The notes beneath the pieces are model-generated. The model ran no database searches. It worked only from the letters and a program-made list of their open reading frames with translations, and was not told where the DNA came from. Below, piece by piece: positions 15,866 to 24,328 of a DNA stretch of 64,000 bases. This DNA comes from Kribbella sandramycini (GTDB lineage: Bacteria; Actinomycetota; Actinomycetes; Propionibacteriales; Kribbellaceae): contig NZ_JABJRC010000008.1 in the NCBI RefSeq assembly GCF_013131805.1, forward strand, positions 248,001 through 312,000, written 5' to 3'. The number at the start of each line of letters is the position of its first letter. Position 1 is the first letter of the stretch. A program made the position numbers and the translations under genes.

Positions 15866-18258
15866 CGCTGCACCTCCTGCTGGTTCGTGTTCTGGGCAGA
15901 GCGTGCGGCGATCGCGACGCGGGCCTTGCGGGCAGCGCGCTTGAGCCGCAGCCACGCCACGGCCTCGCGGACCGGGTCGGCGGCCTCCAGCCGGGCCAGC
16001 AGCCCTGCCGTCCGGCGTCCGCCGGGCACCGGCGTCTCGGTGTCGACGACGTGGCCGCCGGCGGCGACGTGGGCGTCACCGGACAGCGGAGCGAGCATCC
16101 AGCCGAACCGGCCGACCATCCACTCACCGGTCCGCTCGACCACGGCGGAGATGCCCCGCGCCGCCGCCGCGACGGCCGGACGCCGAGCGAGCCACCGCAG
16201 CGCCTGCGCGGCCTGCGTACGGCGGGCGTCGATCCGGCGAGCGAGCTTGGCTCGGCGGACGTCCCACCGCTTGTAGTACATCGGCGCCTTCACGATCGCG
16301 GGCGGCATGCCGTTGCAGGTAACCAGCATCTGACCCGCGGTGAGCTGGGCCACCTGGCTCGGCGTGAAGACCTGCGTGCGGCGGGTCGTCTCCGACCGCG
16401 ATCCGGTCGAGCGGTCCCGGGTGATCGCGGGTTCCTCGCGCTCGCCGGCCAGCGTGGACCAGTACTGCAGGTCCTCGGCGTCACCCGTGCCGCCGAACAC
16501 GATCTTCGTCGAGGTGTTCGTCAGCAGCGCTCCGGTCGCCGCCGCGTCGAACCGGTCGACCAGCTGGGCGCGCGACTGCGCGGCGATGTGCATGCAGATC
16601 CCGCGAGAGCCAAAGTCACCCGACCACTGGTCGAGCGGGATCAGGCAGATCAGCGCCGCCTCGTCCAGCACCATCGACAGGTACGGGTCCAACCGGCCCC
16701 CGGGCATCGCGGCCGAGATCGTCCGGGCGTGCCGGGCGATCTGCGCCGTCAGCGCGGTCACCAGCGGCGACGTCTTCTTGTCCTCCGCGCCGATCAGGTA
16801 CACCGTGCCGGTCTCGGCGAGCAGCTGCGCGACGTCGAACTGCTGCCCGCCCGGCGCCGCCGCAGCAGCGGCCGAAGGGACCGACAGCCACGACAGAGCG
16901 GGCATGATCGTCGTCGAGATCGACGACTGGGTGTTCGGGTTGTTCTCGAAGAACTGCGTAGCTTCCTGTGTCATGCCCGCGGCCTGCGGCCCGGCGTTGC
17001 GCAGCTCGTACAGCACGTCGCGCTTGGCCTGGTCGGTCGGGTTCGCGACCCACTGCTGGACGTCGTACATCGTGTAGCCGCCCAAGGAGGCCGCGTGCAG
17101 CAGCGACTGCAGGGTCTGCTTCGCGAACCCGTCCCACCGCTCGCCTTGGCCGTCGCCCTTCGAGCGGCCGATGCCGTCGATCAGGTCGGCGGCGCGGTCC
17201 ATCGCCACGGCGGCCTTCTCGCAGCCGACGAGCGGGTTGAAGCGGACATAGGTGACGCCGTCGGCGTCGAGCTGCTCGGCGATCTTCGAGCCCGGCTGCA
17301 CGATCCCGGACGGGTCGAACACCCACACCGGGCCGCGCTCCTGCCGCCGGCGGTAGGTCAGCGACAGCACGTCGAGCTTGGTCGACGTCGTGATCACCGC
17401 GCCTGGCGCGTCGACGACCCAGTTGAGGAGCAGCTGCGTCTTGCCCTTACGCGGTCCGCCGAAGGTCAGCGTGTGGTCCTGCGCCGAACTCCACACACCC
17501 ATCAGACCGACTCGAGCGACCTTCACGCCGAGCTGCGACTTCGCGACCGTGCGGCGCTTCCACGCCGACACCTCGGCCAGACTCGGCCGCAGCTGCGCGG
17601 CCTTACGGCGAAGCACCCGCGCGGACGCCGCCCGGTACACGTCCCACATCGACGCCAGACCATCGGTGTCGCGGCCAGCGCGGCCCAGGCGACGCAGCAG
17701 CCCCCGCGAACTCGACCGAGCCATGAAGACCCGGGCCAGTGTCCCGGCCAGGACCAGCACGCCGGCGGCGATCGTCTGCCACCGGTAGCCGTGCGCCGCC
17801 ACGTCGTTCGGCAGCGCACGCAGCAGGAACCCGGCGAACAGCAGCCAGCCGCCGGTCACGATCCCGGCGCCGAGCGCCGCGTTGATCTGGACCAGCGCGA
17901 TCGACAGAGCCGTTAGGGCTCCCGCCGCGAACAGCCAAAGCCCGGTACCTCCGGGCGCATCGAGGCGCTGCGCGACCACGCCAGCGAACCCGAGCCACAG
18001 CGGCAGCGCGAACAACAGCCCCGGACCGACCCTCCAAAACAGCAGCGCGGACGTCGCCGACGTCAAGGCACCGGCCGCGAGCATCCACGGGCCAGCGACC
18101 GCCGCCGGAGCGAACGCGAGCATCCACGGCTTGGCGTCCGGCGCGGACAGCTGGCCGCCCAGAGTCGTCAGCAGGAATCCGCCGACCAGCAGGCCAACCG
18201 CGGCCAGCGTGAACTTCGGCATTACGACGCCCTCGCGGGCGTTCGGACGGCGATTCAT
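15862..18258 (-). CDS. VirD4/TraG-type type IV coupling ATPase
   Basis: A 798-residue coupling protein that would bring the relaxase-DNA complex to the mating channel at the inner membrane. About six hydrophobic segments occupy residues 14-180. The ATPase follows with Walker A TFGGPRKGKTQ (265-275) and Walker B LSMVLDEAALI near residue 540, followed by a segment typical of TraM-recognition domains (NTSTKIVFGGTGDAEDLQYW). I start at ATG 18258, overlapping the upstream stop; a second ATG 12 codons on is possible. Overlaps tie it to the flanking small genes. It is longer at the N-terminus than minimal VirD4 proteins. Confidence 0.9.
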   Translation of the reverse strand: MNRRPNAREGVVMPKFTLAAVGLLVGGFLLTTLGGQLSAPDAKPWMLAFAPAAVAGPWMLAAGALTSATSALLFWRVGPGLLFALPLWLGFAGVVAQRLDAPGGTGLWLFAAGALTALSIALVQINAALGAGIVTGGWLLFAGFLLRALPNDVAAHGYRWQTIAAGVLVLAGTLARVFMARSSSRGLLRRLGRAGRDTDGLASMWDVYRAASARVLRRKAAQLRPSLAEVSAWKRRTVAKSQLGVKVARVGLMGVWSSAQDHTLTFGGPRKGKTQLLLNWVVDAPGAVITTSTKLDVLSLTYRRRQERGPVWVFDPSGIVQPGSKIAEQLDADGVTYVRFNPLVGCEKAAVAMDRAADLIDGIGRSKGDGQGERWDGFAKQTLQSLLHAASLGGYTMYDVQQWVANPTDQAKRDVLYELRNAGPQAAGMTQEATQFFENNPNTQSSISTTIMPALSWLSVPSAAAAAAPGGQQFDVAQLLAETGTVYLIGAEDKKTSPLVTALTAQIARHARTISAAMPGGRLDPYLSMVLDEAALICLIPLDQWSGDFGSRGICMHIAAQSRAQLVDRFDAAATGALLTNTSTKIVFGGTGDAEDLQYWSTLAGEREEPAITRDRSTGSRSETTRRTQVFTPSQVAQLTAGQMLVTCNGMPPAIVKAPMYYKRWDVRRAKLARRIDARRTQAAQALRWLARRPAVAAAARGISAVVERTGEWMVGRFGWMLAPLSGDAHVAAGGHVVDTETPVPGGRRTAGLLARLEAADPVREAVAWLRLKRAARKARVAIAARSAQNTNQQEVQR

Positions 18259-18575
18259 TCGCCCTCTCCCTTCGGCTCGTCGACCTCGCGCTGGCGGACG
18301 CGATCGGTGCTCATCTCGTTGTAGAACCGGCCTCCGTGGCCCAACCGCTGATCGACCTGGCCGACCGTCAATTCGCCGGAGTAGTTCTCCTGCGCGAGGT
18401 CGGTCAGCGACTGACCCCGGGCGTCCATCTCGGCGAGCAGCTCGTCGTAGAAGCGCGCGCCGCGGCCCCAATAGCCCAGTCGAATGAGGAGCTCCCGGGC
18501 GTCCGTGTAACTGATCCCGTCGCGAGCAGCGAACCTCCGCGACGCCCGGCGGCTCTTCTTGTCCCAGTCGCCCAT
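18255..18575 (-). CDS. Hypothetical protein of transfer operon
   Basis: A 106-residue basic-then-acidic protein with two similar segments: LLIRLGYWGRGARFYDELLAEM and VDQRLGHGGRFYNEM. The repeated G-x-RFY-x-E-M pattern suggests an internal duplication. It is unrecognised. Both ends overlap neighbours by four bases (coupling-protein gene downstream, Pycsar-effector-like gene upstream). Confidence 0.6.
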   Translation of the reverse strand: MGDWDKKSRRASRRFAARDGISYTDARELLIRLGYWGRGARFYDELLAEMDARGQSLTDLAQENYSGELTVGQVDQRLGHGGRFYNEMSTDRVRQREVDEPKGEGE

Positions 18576-19087
18576 CAGGAAGCACCCCCGCCCAGCACGG
18601 CGACCGTGGTCAGCAGTGCGCCGGCGGCAGCCGCCTGCAGCGACCACCGGGCATACCGGTGCTTCGTCCACGCGATCCCCGCCAACTGCTTGGCCTGATA
18701 GATCACGGCGTCCGTCGGCCTCGCGATCAGACCGCCATGCACCGACGGATCGATGTGCTTGCGGATCTGCGTCGTCGACCGCACCCGAACCGCACCGAAG
18801 TACAAGAACTCCCCCGGCACCAACGTCAACCCCGGAGCTTTCATACGCGGCGTCACCACGAGCATCGCCGCAACCAGCGCCACCCCGAACGAGACCAGCG
18901 CCAGCCCCAACAACACCCGCACCACTACCGGCGCACCATGCGCCTGCGACAGCAACGTCAAAACCACTGCTGCAGCCGCCGTTTCCAGCGTCGCCGCGAA
19001 CCCGGCCTTCGTGTCCGCCCGGTCGACCGCAGCAGCCGCCGAGTCGTACATCCGCCACGCGAGATCGATGACACTGTGCTCGCTCAT
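18575..19087 (-). CDS. Pycsar-effector-like (PycTM, DUF5706-type) membrane protein
   Basis: A 170-residue membrane protein. The N-terminal VDRADTKAGFAATLETAA matches the family's conserved D-x-KA segment, followed by two membrane helices (about 37-50 and 55-79). GEFLYFGAVRVRS near residue 92 matches the conserved aromatic-FG segment, and a last hydrophobic helix is at 148-166. In Pycsar defence, such effectors respond to cCMP or cUMP made by a partner cyclase and damage the membrane. No cyclase gene is in the window, and this gene is embedded in the transfer operon with overlaps on both sides. A role in transfer, exclusion or defence is undecided. Confidence 0.65.
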   Translation of the reverse strand: MSEHSVIDLAWRMYDSAAAAVDRADTKAGFAATLETAAAAVVLTLLSQAHGAPVVVRVLLGLALVSFGVALVAAMLVVTPRMKAPGLTLVPGEFLYFGAVRVRSTTQIRKHIDPSVHGGLIARPTDAVIYQAKQLAGIAWTKHRYARWSLQAAAAGALLTTVAVLGGGAS

Positions 19088-19425
19088 CGGACCACCCCCG
19101 CCGCAACCACCACGGGCCGGACAAGGCACTTCACCTGCACCGCACGGCCAAACCGCCGCTGCGCCACGCACGCACCGTCCGGAGTGGTAGCAGGGGTCAC
19201 GCCGAGCACCCGGGCAACCTCGCCCACAACGCCGATCTCCCGCTGCAGACCCAGCGCCGGCGGCACCATCACCGCCGAAACGAACGGCAACGGCAGCCCC
19301 GGGTGATCCGCAACGAACGCTGCCAGCTCGAACAACCCCCGAATCACCGCCGCCCGCTCCGGCGACACCTCCAACATCCCAATCCGCGGCACCCACTCGG
19401 TGCCAGACCGCACCACGTCCGTCAT
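19084..19425 (-). CDS. Hypothetical protein of transfer operon
   Basis: A 113-residue protein. I start at ATG 19425 (MTDVVRSGTEW) after AGAGGT; the frame is open to 19551, where an ATG would overlap the excisionase stop, so a 155-residue form is possible. Features are ERAAVIRGLFELAAFVADHP and a hydrophobic C-terminal strand VKCLVRPVVVAAGVV. It is unrecognised. The gap before it contains a stable hairpin (19465-19502). Confidence 0.55.
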   Translation of the reverse strand: MTDVVRSGTEWVPRIGMLEVSPERAAVIRGLFELAAFVADHPGLPLPFVSAVMVPPALGLQREIGVVGEVARVLGVTPATTPDGACVAQRRFGRAVQVKCLVRPVVVAAGVVR

Positions 19426-19464
19426 GCTGTAGACCTCTCGAACTCGTACCTGAGTGACGGGAGA

Positions 19465-19502
19465 ACCGGCCCTGTTCTGGTTGGCGCCTGTGCAGGGCCG
19501 GT
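19465..19502. repeat. 10-bp-stem hairpin between excisionase and transfer operon
   Basis: ACCGGCCCTG (19465-19474) pairs exactly with 19493-19502 around an 18-base loop. It lies downstream of the excisionase gene, so it could be a partial terminator separating xis from the transfer operon. If the longer form of the next gene is used, it lies inside coding sequence. Confidence 0.5.
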
Positions 19503-19547
19503 CCTGACTTGCTGATTGATTGATCGAGCGCTGCTCGACGCCCGGCG

Positions 19548-19796
19548 TCATGACGCCTGACCACTGATCTCGGCGGCCGAGACTTCACGCCCCGTCGAGA
19601 TCGCCAGCTCCGCCATCCGCTCAAGCACTCGCGCGGGGACCAGCAATCGCCGGCCGATGCGGACCGCGGGAAACTCCCCCGCGGCGATAGCCCGATAGAG
19701 CGTCATCTCCGACATGCCCATCGATCGGGCAACGTCGGCCACCGACAGCCAGTCCGACTTGGACTCGTTGTGCTCCACAACTCCACTCTCCTTCAC
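19548..19796 (-). CDS. Excisionase-type winged helix-turn-helix protein
   Basis: An 82-residue protein with the MerR/excisionase fold: WLSVADVARSMGMSEMTLYRAI forms the HTH, followed by GEFPAVRIGRRLLVPARVLE, the wing typical of Xis proteins. Such proteins bind near att sites and direct excision by the integrase, and in pSAM2-like elements they lie next to int. Here no integrase follows. It is transcribed away from the GntR gene, sharing a 97-base control region rich in CTAG. Confidence 0.8.
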   Translation of the reverse strand: MKESGVVEHNESKSDWLSVADVARSMGMSEMTLYRAIAAGEFPAVRIGRRLLVPARVLERMAELAISTGREVSAAEISGQAS

Positions 19797-19893
19797 TTAG
19801 CTAGTCTTCACTAGACTAGACTAGTTAACTAGACTCTACAACAGTTCGCCGGCCGACCTGGCTAGCTGATCTAGCTCGGACTACCGTTCAGCT
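19797..19893. promoter_or_regulatory. Divergent control region with CTAG operator array
   Basis: This is the gap between the excisionase (leftward) and GntR (rightward) genes. It is AT-richer than its surroundings and holds a 12-bp perfect palindrome CTAGTTAACTAG (19821-19832) flanked by repeated ACTAGACTAGAC units (about 19810-19835), plus GCTAGCTGATCTAGC near 19861. CTAG is rare in such DNA, so this clustering is notable. The likely binder is the GntR protein encoded next to it. Confidence 0.6.
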
Positions 19894-20238
19894 ATGAAGT
19901 TGGATCACACGTCACCGAACGCGCCCTACGTCCAGGTCGCGGACGCCATCCGCGCCGCTATCGCGAGCGGCGAACTGAAACCCGGGGACAAGCTCCCGTC
20001 CGGCCCGAAGCTGGCGAAGGATCTGGACGTCGCAACCATGACCGCGCGGCGCGCCATCGATCTCCTTCGCCGTGAAGGCCTTCTCCGAAGCACCCAAGGT
20101 GTCGGCGTATTCGTCACAGCCACCAGTAACAACGTTTCTGTCGAGCAGACTTTGCAAGCGCAACTCGATGACCTTCGCGCCCGCGTTGAGCAACTGGAAC
20201 AGCTCGCCGGCCGCCCCAGCCTCACGCAACCCGAGTGA
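19894..20238 (+). CDS. GntR-family transcriptional repressor (KorSA-like role)
   Basis: A 114-residue one-domain GntR regulator. The winged HTH is clear: PYVQVADAIRAAIASGELKP, then GDKLPSGPKLAKDLDVATMT and ARRAIDLLRREGLLRSTQG. A short C-terminal coiled coil (QTLQAQLDDLRARVEQLEQL) replaces the usual effector domain and probably mediates dimerisation. GntR repressors such as KorSA control excision and transfer in actinomycete elements; the divergent position opposite xis supports the same role here. Confidence 0.85.
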   Translation: MKLDHTSPNAPYVQVADAIRAAIASGELKPGDKLPSGPKLAKDLDVATMTARRAIDLLRREGLLRSTQGVGVFVTATSNNVSVEQTLQAQLDDLRARVEQLEQLAGRPSLTQPE

Positions 20239-20357
20239 GTCGGTTGAACTGCGGCGGTCTAGTGGGGTCATGTGAACCAGTTGACACTGGAGTTGGAAGA
20301 AGGACCCGGACAAACTGTCCGGGTGGTCTCAGCCGACTGCTGACCTATCGTTGAGGT

Positions 20358-21578
20358 ATGCGCGGCGTCGGCGATCACCTCAGCATCGGAGAACGCATTG
20401 CGTTCTACCGGCAGCGTCGTGGTCTCACGCAGTCGGTACTAGCCAGCCTCGTCGGCCGATCGGAAGACTGGCTGAGCAAGATCGAGCGCGGCGAGCGCGA
20501 CATCCGCCGGCTCGACCTCCTCGAAGAACTGGCATCGGCACTCCGCATCACACTGGGCGACCTGGTCGGCCAACCAGTACTCCTGGAGGACGAGCACCAA
20601 CAGGATGACGTCCCGGCCGTGCGCGACGCGCTCATGGCGCCGCAGCGCCTCTCGCGGCGGCTCTTTACAGGGGCTGGCGCTGACTGGCATCCGGACCGGG
20701 CCCAGATCGCCAGCCGGACGGAAGGCGCTTGGGACCAGTATCAGCAGGGGCGCATCGGACCTGCGATCACCAAGCTTCCTGACCTCATCCGGGCCGCGCA
20801 GGCGCTCGAAGCAAACGACGCCCGCGCCGGCGCCGCGGTGTCGGCTCGAGTCCACCACCTGGCCGCCACGACGCTCACCAAGATCGGCGAGGCTGACCTC
20901 GCCTGGATCGCTGCAGAGCGCGCTATGAACGCTGCGGACAGCTCCGACGACCCGCTGGTGCTCGCATCGGCAGCCAGAGCAGGAACACACGCTCTACTTG
21001 CCGTTGGTCGGTACGACGACGCGATCCAACTCGGCCAGACCGCCCGCACGTGGTTCACGGACAACGTCCGAGACCTCGACCCGGCCGCACTAAGCCTGCT
21101 CGGCATGCTCGACCTCCGCATGGCAACTGCCGCGGCAAGGCGAAATGACCGCTCTACGGCCACCGAACTGCTGGACTCCGCCGAGCGCGCAGCCGACCAG
21201 CTCGGCGCCGACGCGAACCACTGGCAGACCTCCTTCGGACCGACGAACGTCAAACTCCACCGGTTGTCTGCCGCCCTTGACCTTGGCGACATCGCGTTCG
21301 TCACCGAGCGGGCGCCGCAAGTCGACACCTCGCCGCTGCCAACGGTCCGCCAAGTTGCACACCAGATCGACCTTGCCCGCGCCCTCGCCTACTCGGCGCA
21401 AGACGACGCGGCGATCACCGCGCTGCTGACTGCGGAGCAGAAGTCGCCAGCTCTGGTGCGACATAATCCTGCCGTGCGTGAAATCGTCAGGCAGATCCAG
21501 AGACGCTCGCCAGTCACGAGCGGCCAGCGTCACTCCGAGATCCTCGCTCTCGCCGAACGCTGCCGGGCGATCCGTTGA
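20358..21578 (+). CDS. XRE-family regulator with TPR-like C-terminal domain
   Basis: A 406-residue protein. Residues 8-70 form an XRE helix-turn-helix (ERIAFYRQRRGLTQSVLASL, then DWLSKIERGERDI). The remaining 330 residues are helical repeats with many Ala pairs, resembling the TPR-like sensor part of actinomycete XRE regulators. The ATG at 20358 follows TTGAGG. Its stop overlaps the next start (TTGA). Such XRE-TPR proteins are frequent in mobile elements, often paired with a flavoprotein as here. Confidence 0.8.
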   Translation: MRGVGDHLSIGERIAFYRQRRGLTQSVLASLVGRSEDWLSKIERGERDIRRLDLLEELASALRITLGDLVGQPVLLEDEHQQDDVPAVRDALMAPQRLSRRLFTGAGADWHPDRAQIASRTEGAWDQYQQGRIGPAITKLPDLIRAAQALEANDARAGAAVSARVHHLAATTLTKIGEADLAWIAAERAMNAADSSDDPLVLASAARAGTHALLAVGRYDDAIQLGQTARTWFTDNVRDLDPAALSLLGMLDLRMATAAARRNDRSTATELLDSAERAADQLGADANHWQTSFGPTNVKLHRLSAALDLGDIAFVTERAPQVDTSPLPTVRQVAHQIDLARALAYSAQDDAAITALLTAEQKSPALVRHNPAVREIVRQIQRRSPVTSGQRHSEILALAERCRAIR

Positions 21579-22135
21579 CCCGCCGCGTCCTCGGCCTGGT
21601 CTGCGCCGCCGCCGGCGGAGTCGAAGAGATCCGCGAACGGCTCATCGAACCGATGATCAGCGACGGCTGGACCATCGCGGTCACCCTCACACCGACCGCA
21701 GCTACCTGGCTCGAAGCAATTGGCGAAGTCGACAAGATCGCCGCCGTCACCGGATTGCCGGTTCGAAGCACTCCAAGACTCCCGGGCGAGCGCAGCCCGC
21801 ACCCAGAGGTCGACTGCTACGCAGTCATCCCCGCGACAGCGAACACAGTCGCCAAGCTCGCACTCGGCCTAGCCGACAACCAGGCCCTGACAGCAGTCTG
21901 CGAAGCGATCGGCAGACGGCAGCCCCCGGTCGTCGTCTTTCCCCGAATCAACGCAGCACACGCCGGCCAACCAAACTGGCACTCCCACATCCAGGCGCTC
22001 TCGGCCGCCGGCGTGCATCTGATCTACGGCGACGACGTATGGCCGCTGCACACCCCCCGCGGCGCACCAGGCCGACAGCTGCCTTGGCCAGCCATCCGAA
22101 CACGAATTCAGGACGCCGTACCAGCCGGGATGTAA
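21575..22135 (+). CDS. Flavoprotein (PPC decarboxylase-like fold)
   Basis: A 186-residue protein of the flavoprotein family that includes phosphopantothenoylcysteine decarboxylase. It opens with RRVLGLVCAAAGGVEEIRE, continues with WTIAVTLTPTAATWLEAIGE, and has DCYAVIPATANTVAKLALGLADNQ, the conserved segment around the FMN-binding P-A-[TS]-x-N-T motif. It probably binds FMN; the substrate is unknown. It starts at a TTG overlapping the XRE stop, so the two are made together. No coaBC partner is nearby, and a sensing or small-molecule-modifying role is more likely than coenzyme A synthesis. Confidence 0.8.
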   Translation: MTRRVLGLVCAAAGGVEEIRERLIEPMISDGWTIAVTLTPTAATWLEAIGEVDKIAAVTGLPVRSTPRLPGERSPHPEVDCYAVIPATANTVAKLALGLADNQALTAVCEAIGRRQPPVVVFPRINAAHAGQPNWHSHIQALSAAGVHLIYGDDVWPLHTPRGAPGRQLPWPAIRTRIQDAVPAGM

Positions 22136-22184
22136 GTCATACTCGCCGGCACGGTGCTGGTCATCCGCCGAGACCGGGGCGCGG

Positions 22185-23033
22185 TCAGTTGACCTTCGGG
22201 ACTTGCCCGCGAGGAACGAATCCTTCGAGCAAGTAGCTTTCCGGGCCGAGGAGCTCGACCCATTCGTCGCGTCGGCCGCGCATAGGATGACGCACGATCG
22301 GAATCGATTCAATGACGTCACGCAGGTCGACCGCAGAGGCCTGGGGGCTACAGGTGATCCAGTCTGTCGCATCACCCCAGCCCTCGACATCCAGCAGCCG
22401 CTGCGTATCACCTATCGCTGGCCCTGTCAGCGCCCAGGCCAACGGGCGAAAGAAGACCTCGGCCAGAGGAAAATGGTCTACTCGTTTCGTCAGAACTCGG
22501 TGCATAGCAAATCCGCTTGAGATGCGGCAGAAGTCGTCGGTAGTTGAAGCGATCCGAAGCTCCAGGCCTTCGGGGAGCCGCAGCTCCGGCAGGTCCTCCT
22601 GCAGCGCAGCGACGAACGTGGGATGGATCCTACGAAACGACGGCGCGAGGGCGACCATGGCATGTAAGACCGAGCGCGCTACGCGTCCGGGCACGACCTT
22701 TACGGACGGCACACCATTCCGCTTCGGGAGAACGAGCCCACCGGGCATCTGTCGCTTATGGATCTCCTCCGCGAAGGAGCCGTAGTCATTGTCGTAGCGG
22801 CCGGCCAGTCCGTTGCACGCTGCACAGACAGTCCGGAACCATAACCCACCTTCCAGGGATCGGCTGTGCTTCATGATCTGGTTCTCGATCACGACTCGCG
22901 CCCGACGCACGGGGTGACCATTGCCAGCGCATTGAGGCGGCACGTGAGCGCGGGTTAACGGCGCAGATAGGCCGCACACGTGACATGTCGCATCCCGAGG
23001 GACCTCGGCTCCAACGAACGTCCTATCCACCAC
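22185..23033 (-). CDS. HNH-like zinc-finger protein, putative nuclease
   Basis: A 282-residue protein starting at GTG 23033. The N-terminal 80 residues resemble an HNH/treble-clef nuclease: CHVCGLSAPLTRAHVPPQC supplies CxxC and a histidine, and VCAACNGLAGRYDNDY supplies the second CxxC plus the asparagine. The last 200 residues are an unrecognised alpha/beta domain. The classic closing His is not clear, so catalysis is uncertain. It is the first of three unrelated cargo genes at the element's right end and stands alone on its strand. Confidence 0.5.
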   Translation of the reverse strand: MVDRTFVGAEVPRDATCHVCGLSAPLTRAHVPPQCAGNGHPVRRARVVIENQIMKHSRSLEGGLWFRTVCAACNGLAGRYDNDYGSFAEEIHKRQMPGGLVLPKRNGVPSVKVVPGRVARSVLHAMVALAPSFRRIHPTFVAALQEDLPELRLPEGLELRIASTTDDFCRISSGFAMHRVLTKRVDHFPLAEVFFRPLAWALTGPAIGDTQRLLDVEGWGDATDWITCSPQASAVDLRDVIESIPIVRHPMRGRRDEWVELLGPESYLLEGFVPRGQVPKVN

Positions 23034-23232
23034 ACAACAAGGGTATCCCCCGCCCGTAGATGCCGTCGGCGATCGAGTCCAAGGGGTGGCACGGACCTAG
23101 GAACTCTCGTCGGAACAGACCACGGTCGATCCATGTGAACGGCGACTGATACTGCCCCGCTGCGAGTGGGGAGCGCGCCGTTGATACGAGTCTCGCCATT
23201 CAGCTCGGTGACTCGGGGGCTATCGTGCCGCC

Positions 23233-24186
23233 ATGAGTTCTGGCGTTCTGTTCAGCGAGGTAGGCGAGAGGACAGCTAGGCGGTTGCGCGTCGCGCGACA
23301 GATGCACCGCGCGGCTGAGTCTCTGGCGACGGCCGGCTCGTCCGGCGCAGATCGAGTGTCGGCCGTCGTGCAGTTCGACTTCACCCTTGAGACCGTGGTT
23401 CGGGCGTTTTTGTTCGATGCTGGGCGACTGCTCGGCGCGAAGACAGATCCGAAGATTCCAGGCTTCCGCCCCATGCTGGAGAGTGCGGCCGACACACTGA
23501 GGAATGCGAGCTTGGCGAACGACGTTCCGGGCCGGTCAGGTTTGGAGCATGTGCGCAGTCTGCGCAACGCCGCACAGCACGAGGCGCGTATCCCCACGGA
23601 GGTGGAGGTTCTTGAGTGCCTCGTCTACTCACGGGACGCGGCTGTCGGAATCGCGCGCATCGCGTGGGACGTCGACTTTCTCGCCTACGAGATGGACGCG
23701 CTCCGCTCGCCTATCGTGCGACGGTATCTGAGTAGAGCTGCCGAGGCCGAGAGGAACAGCGACCTCATCAGTGCGATGGGGTGGCTTCGTGCCGCGTTCG
23801 AACACGCATTCAGCCACGGTGGGGAGAACCTCGTGGGTCCGCCGATCAGGACCGACGTACTCGCGCTCGCTGAGCCGAAGCGGGTCGATGCAAGGAGCGT
23901 AAGGGCCGACTTGGAGACCTCATTCCGTAGGTTACAGACGCTTGGCCGCCTCACGGCGTTCGGGATCGATGTGCCGCTGTTCCTCCTCTGGCAACGCCGA
24001 TTCATCAGAGCGAGCCCACTCAATATCAGCGGCGAACTCATGCGACGCGACGGAGACAGCGACTGGACCGAGAGCGACATCCGTCAGGCGACTGCCTATG
24101 TGATCGACTCGGTGCTCAGGATGGAACGGGTCGTCGATGATGTCGATCCGGGCGGCTTCCGCCACGGGGGCTACGACAAGCTATGA
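23233..24186 (+). CDS. HEPN-like helical protein
   Basis: A 317-residue, mostly helical protein. Around residue 110 it has HVRSLRNAAQHEAR, an R-N-x(3)-H pattern like the active site of HEPN RNases, preceded by a helix that could form the rest of the four-helix bundle. A second helical region (AAEAERNSDLISAMGWLRAA) follows, and an aromatic-rich LFLLWQRRF lies near 265. There is no membrane segment. HEPN proteins are common toxins and defence effectors; function here is inferred from one motif only. Confidence 0.45.
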   Translation: MSSGVLFSEVGERTARRLRVARQMHRAAESLATAGSSGADRVSAVVQFDFTLETVVRAFLFDAGRLLGAKTDPKIPGFRPMLESAADTLRNASLANDVPGRSGLEHVRSLRNAAQHEARIPTEVEVLECLVYSRDAAVGIARIAWDVDFLAYEMDALRSPIVRRYLSRAAEAERNSDLISAMGWLRAAFEHAFSHGGENLVGPPIRTDVLALAEPKRVDARSVRADLETSFRRLQTLGRLTAFGIDVPLFLLWQRRFIRASPLNISGELMRRDGDSDWTESDIRQATAYVIDSVLRMERVVDDVDPGGFRHGGYDKL

Positions 24187-24328
24187 GCTAGTCCGCGGCG
24201 CTCAGCGAACGGCGACCCGGATACCTGCCAGGTGGCATTCGCCAGGCGCCAGCCTGTCGCTACGTGCCATGGATTCGTGCCATGAACACAGGTCAAAGAG
24301 AGAGGATAGAGGCGGTCAGAGAAGCCCA

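Noticed and set aside
18575..19551. Complete Pycsar operon (cyclase plus effector)
   Set aside because: The adjacent 113-residue protein has no cyclase motif and no other gene in the window looks like a class III or uridylate/cytidylate cyclase.
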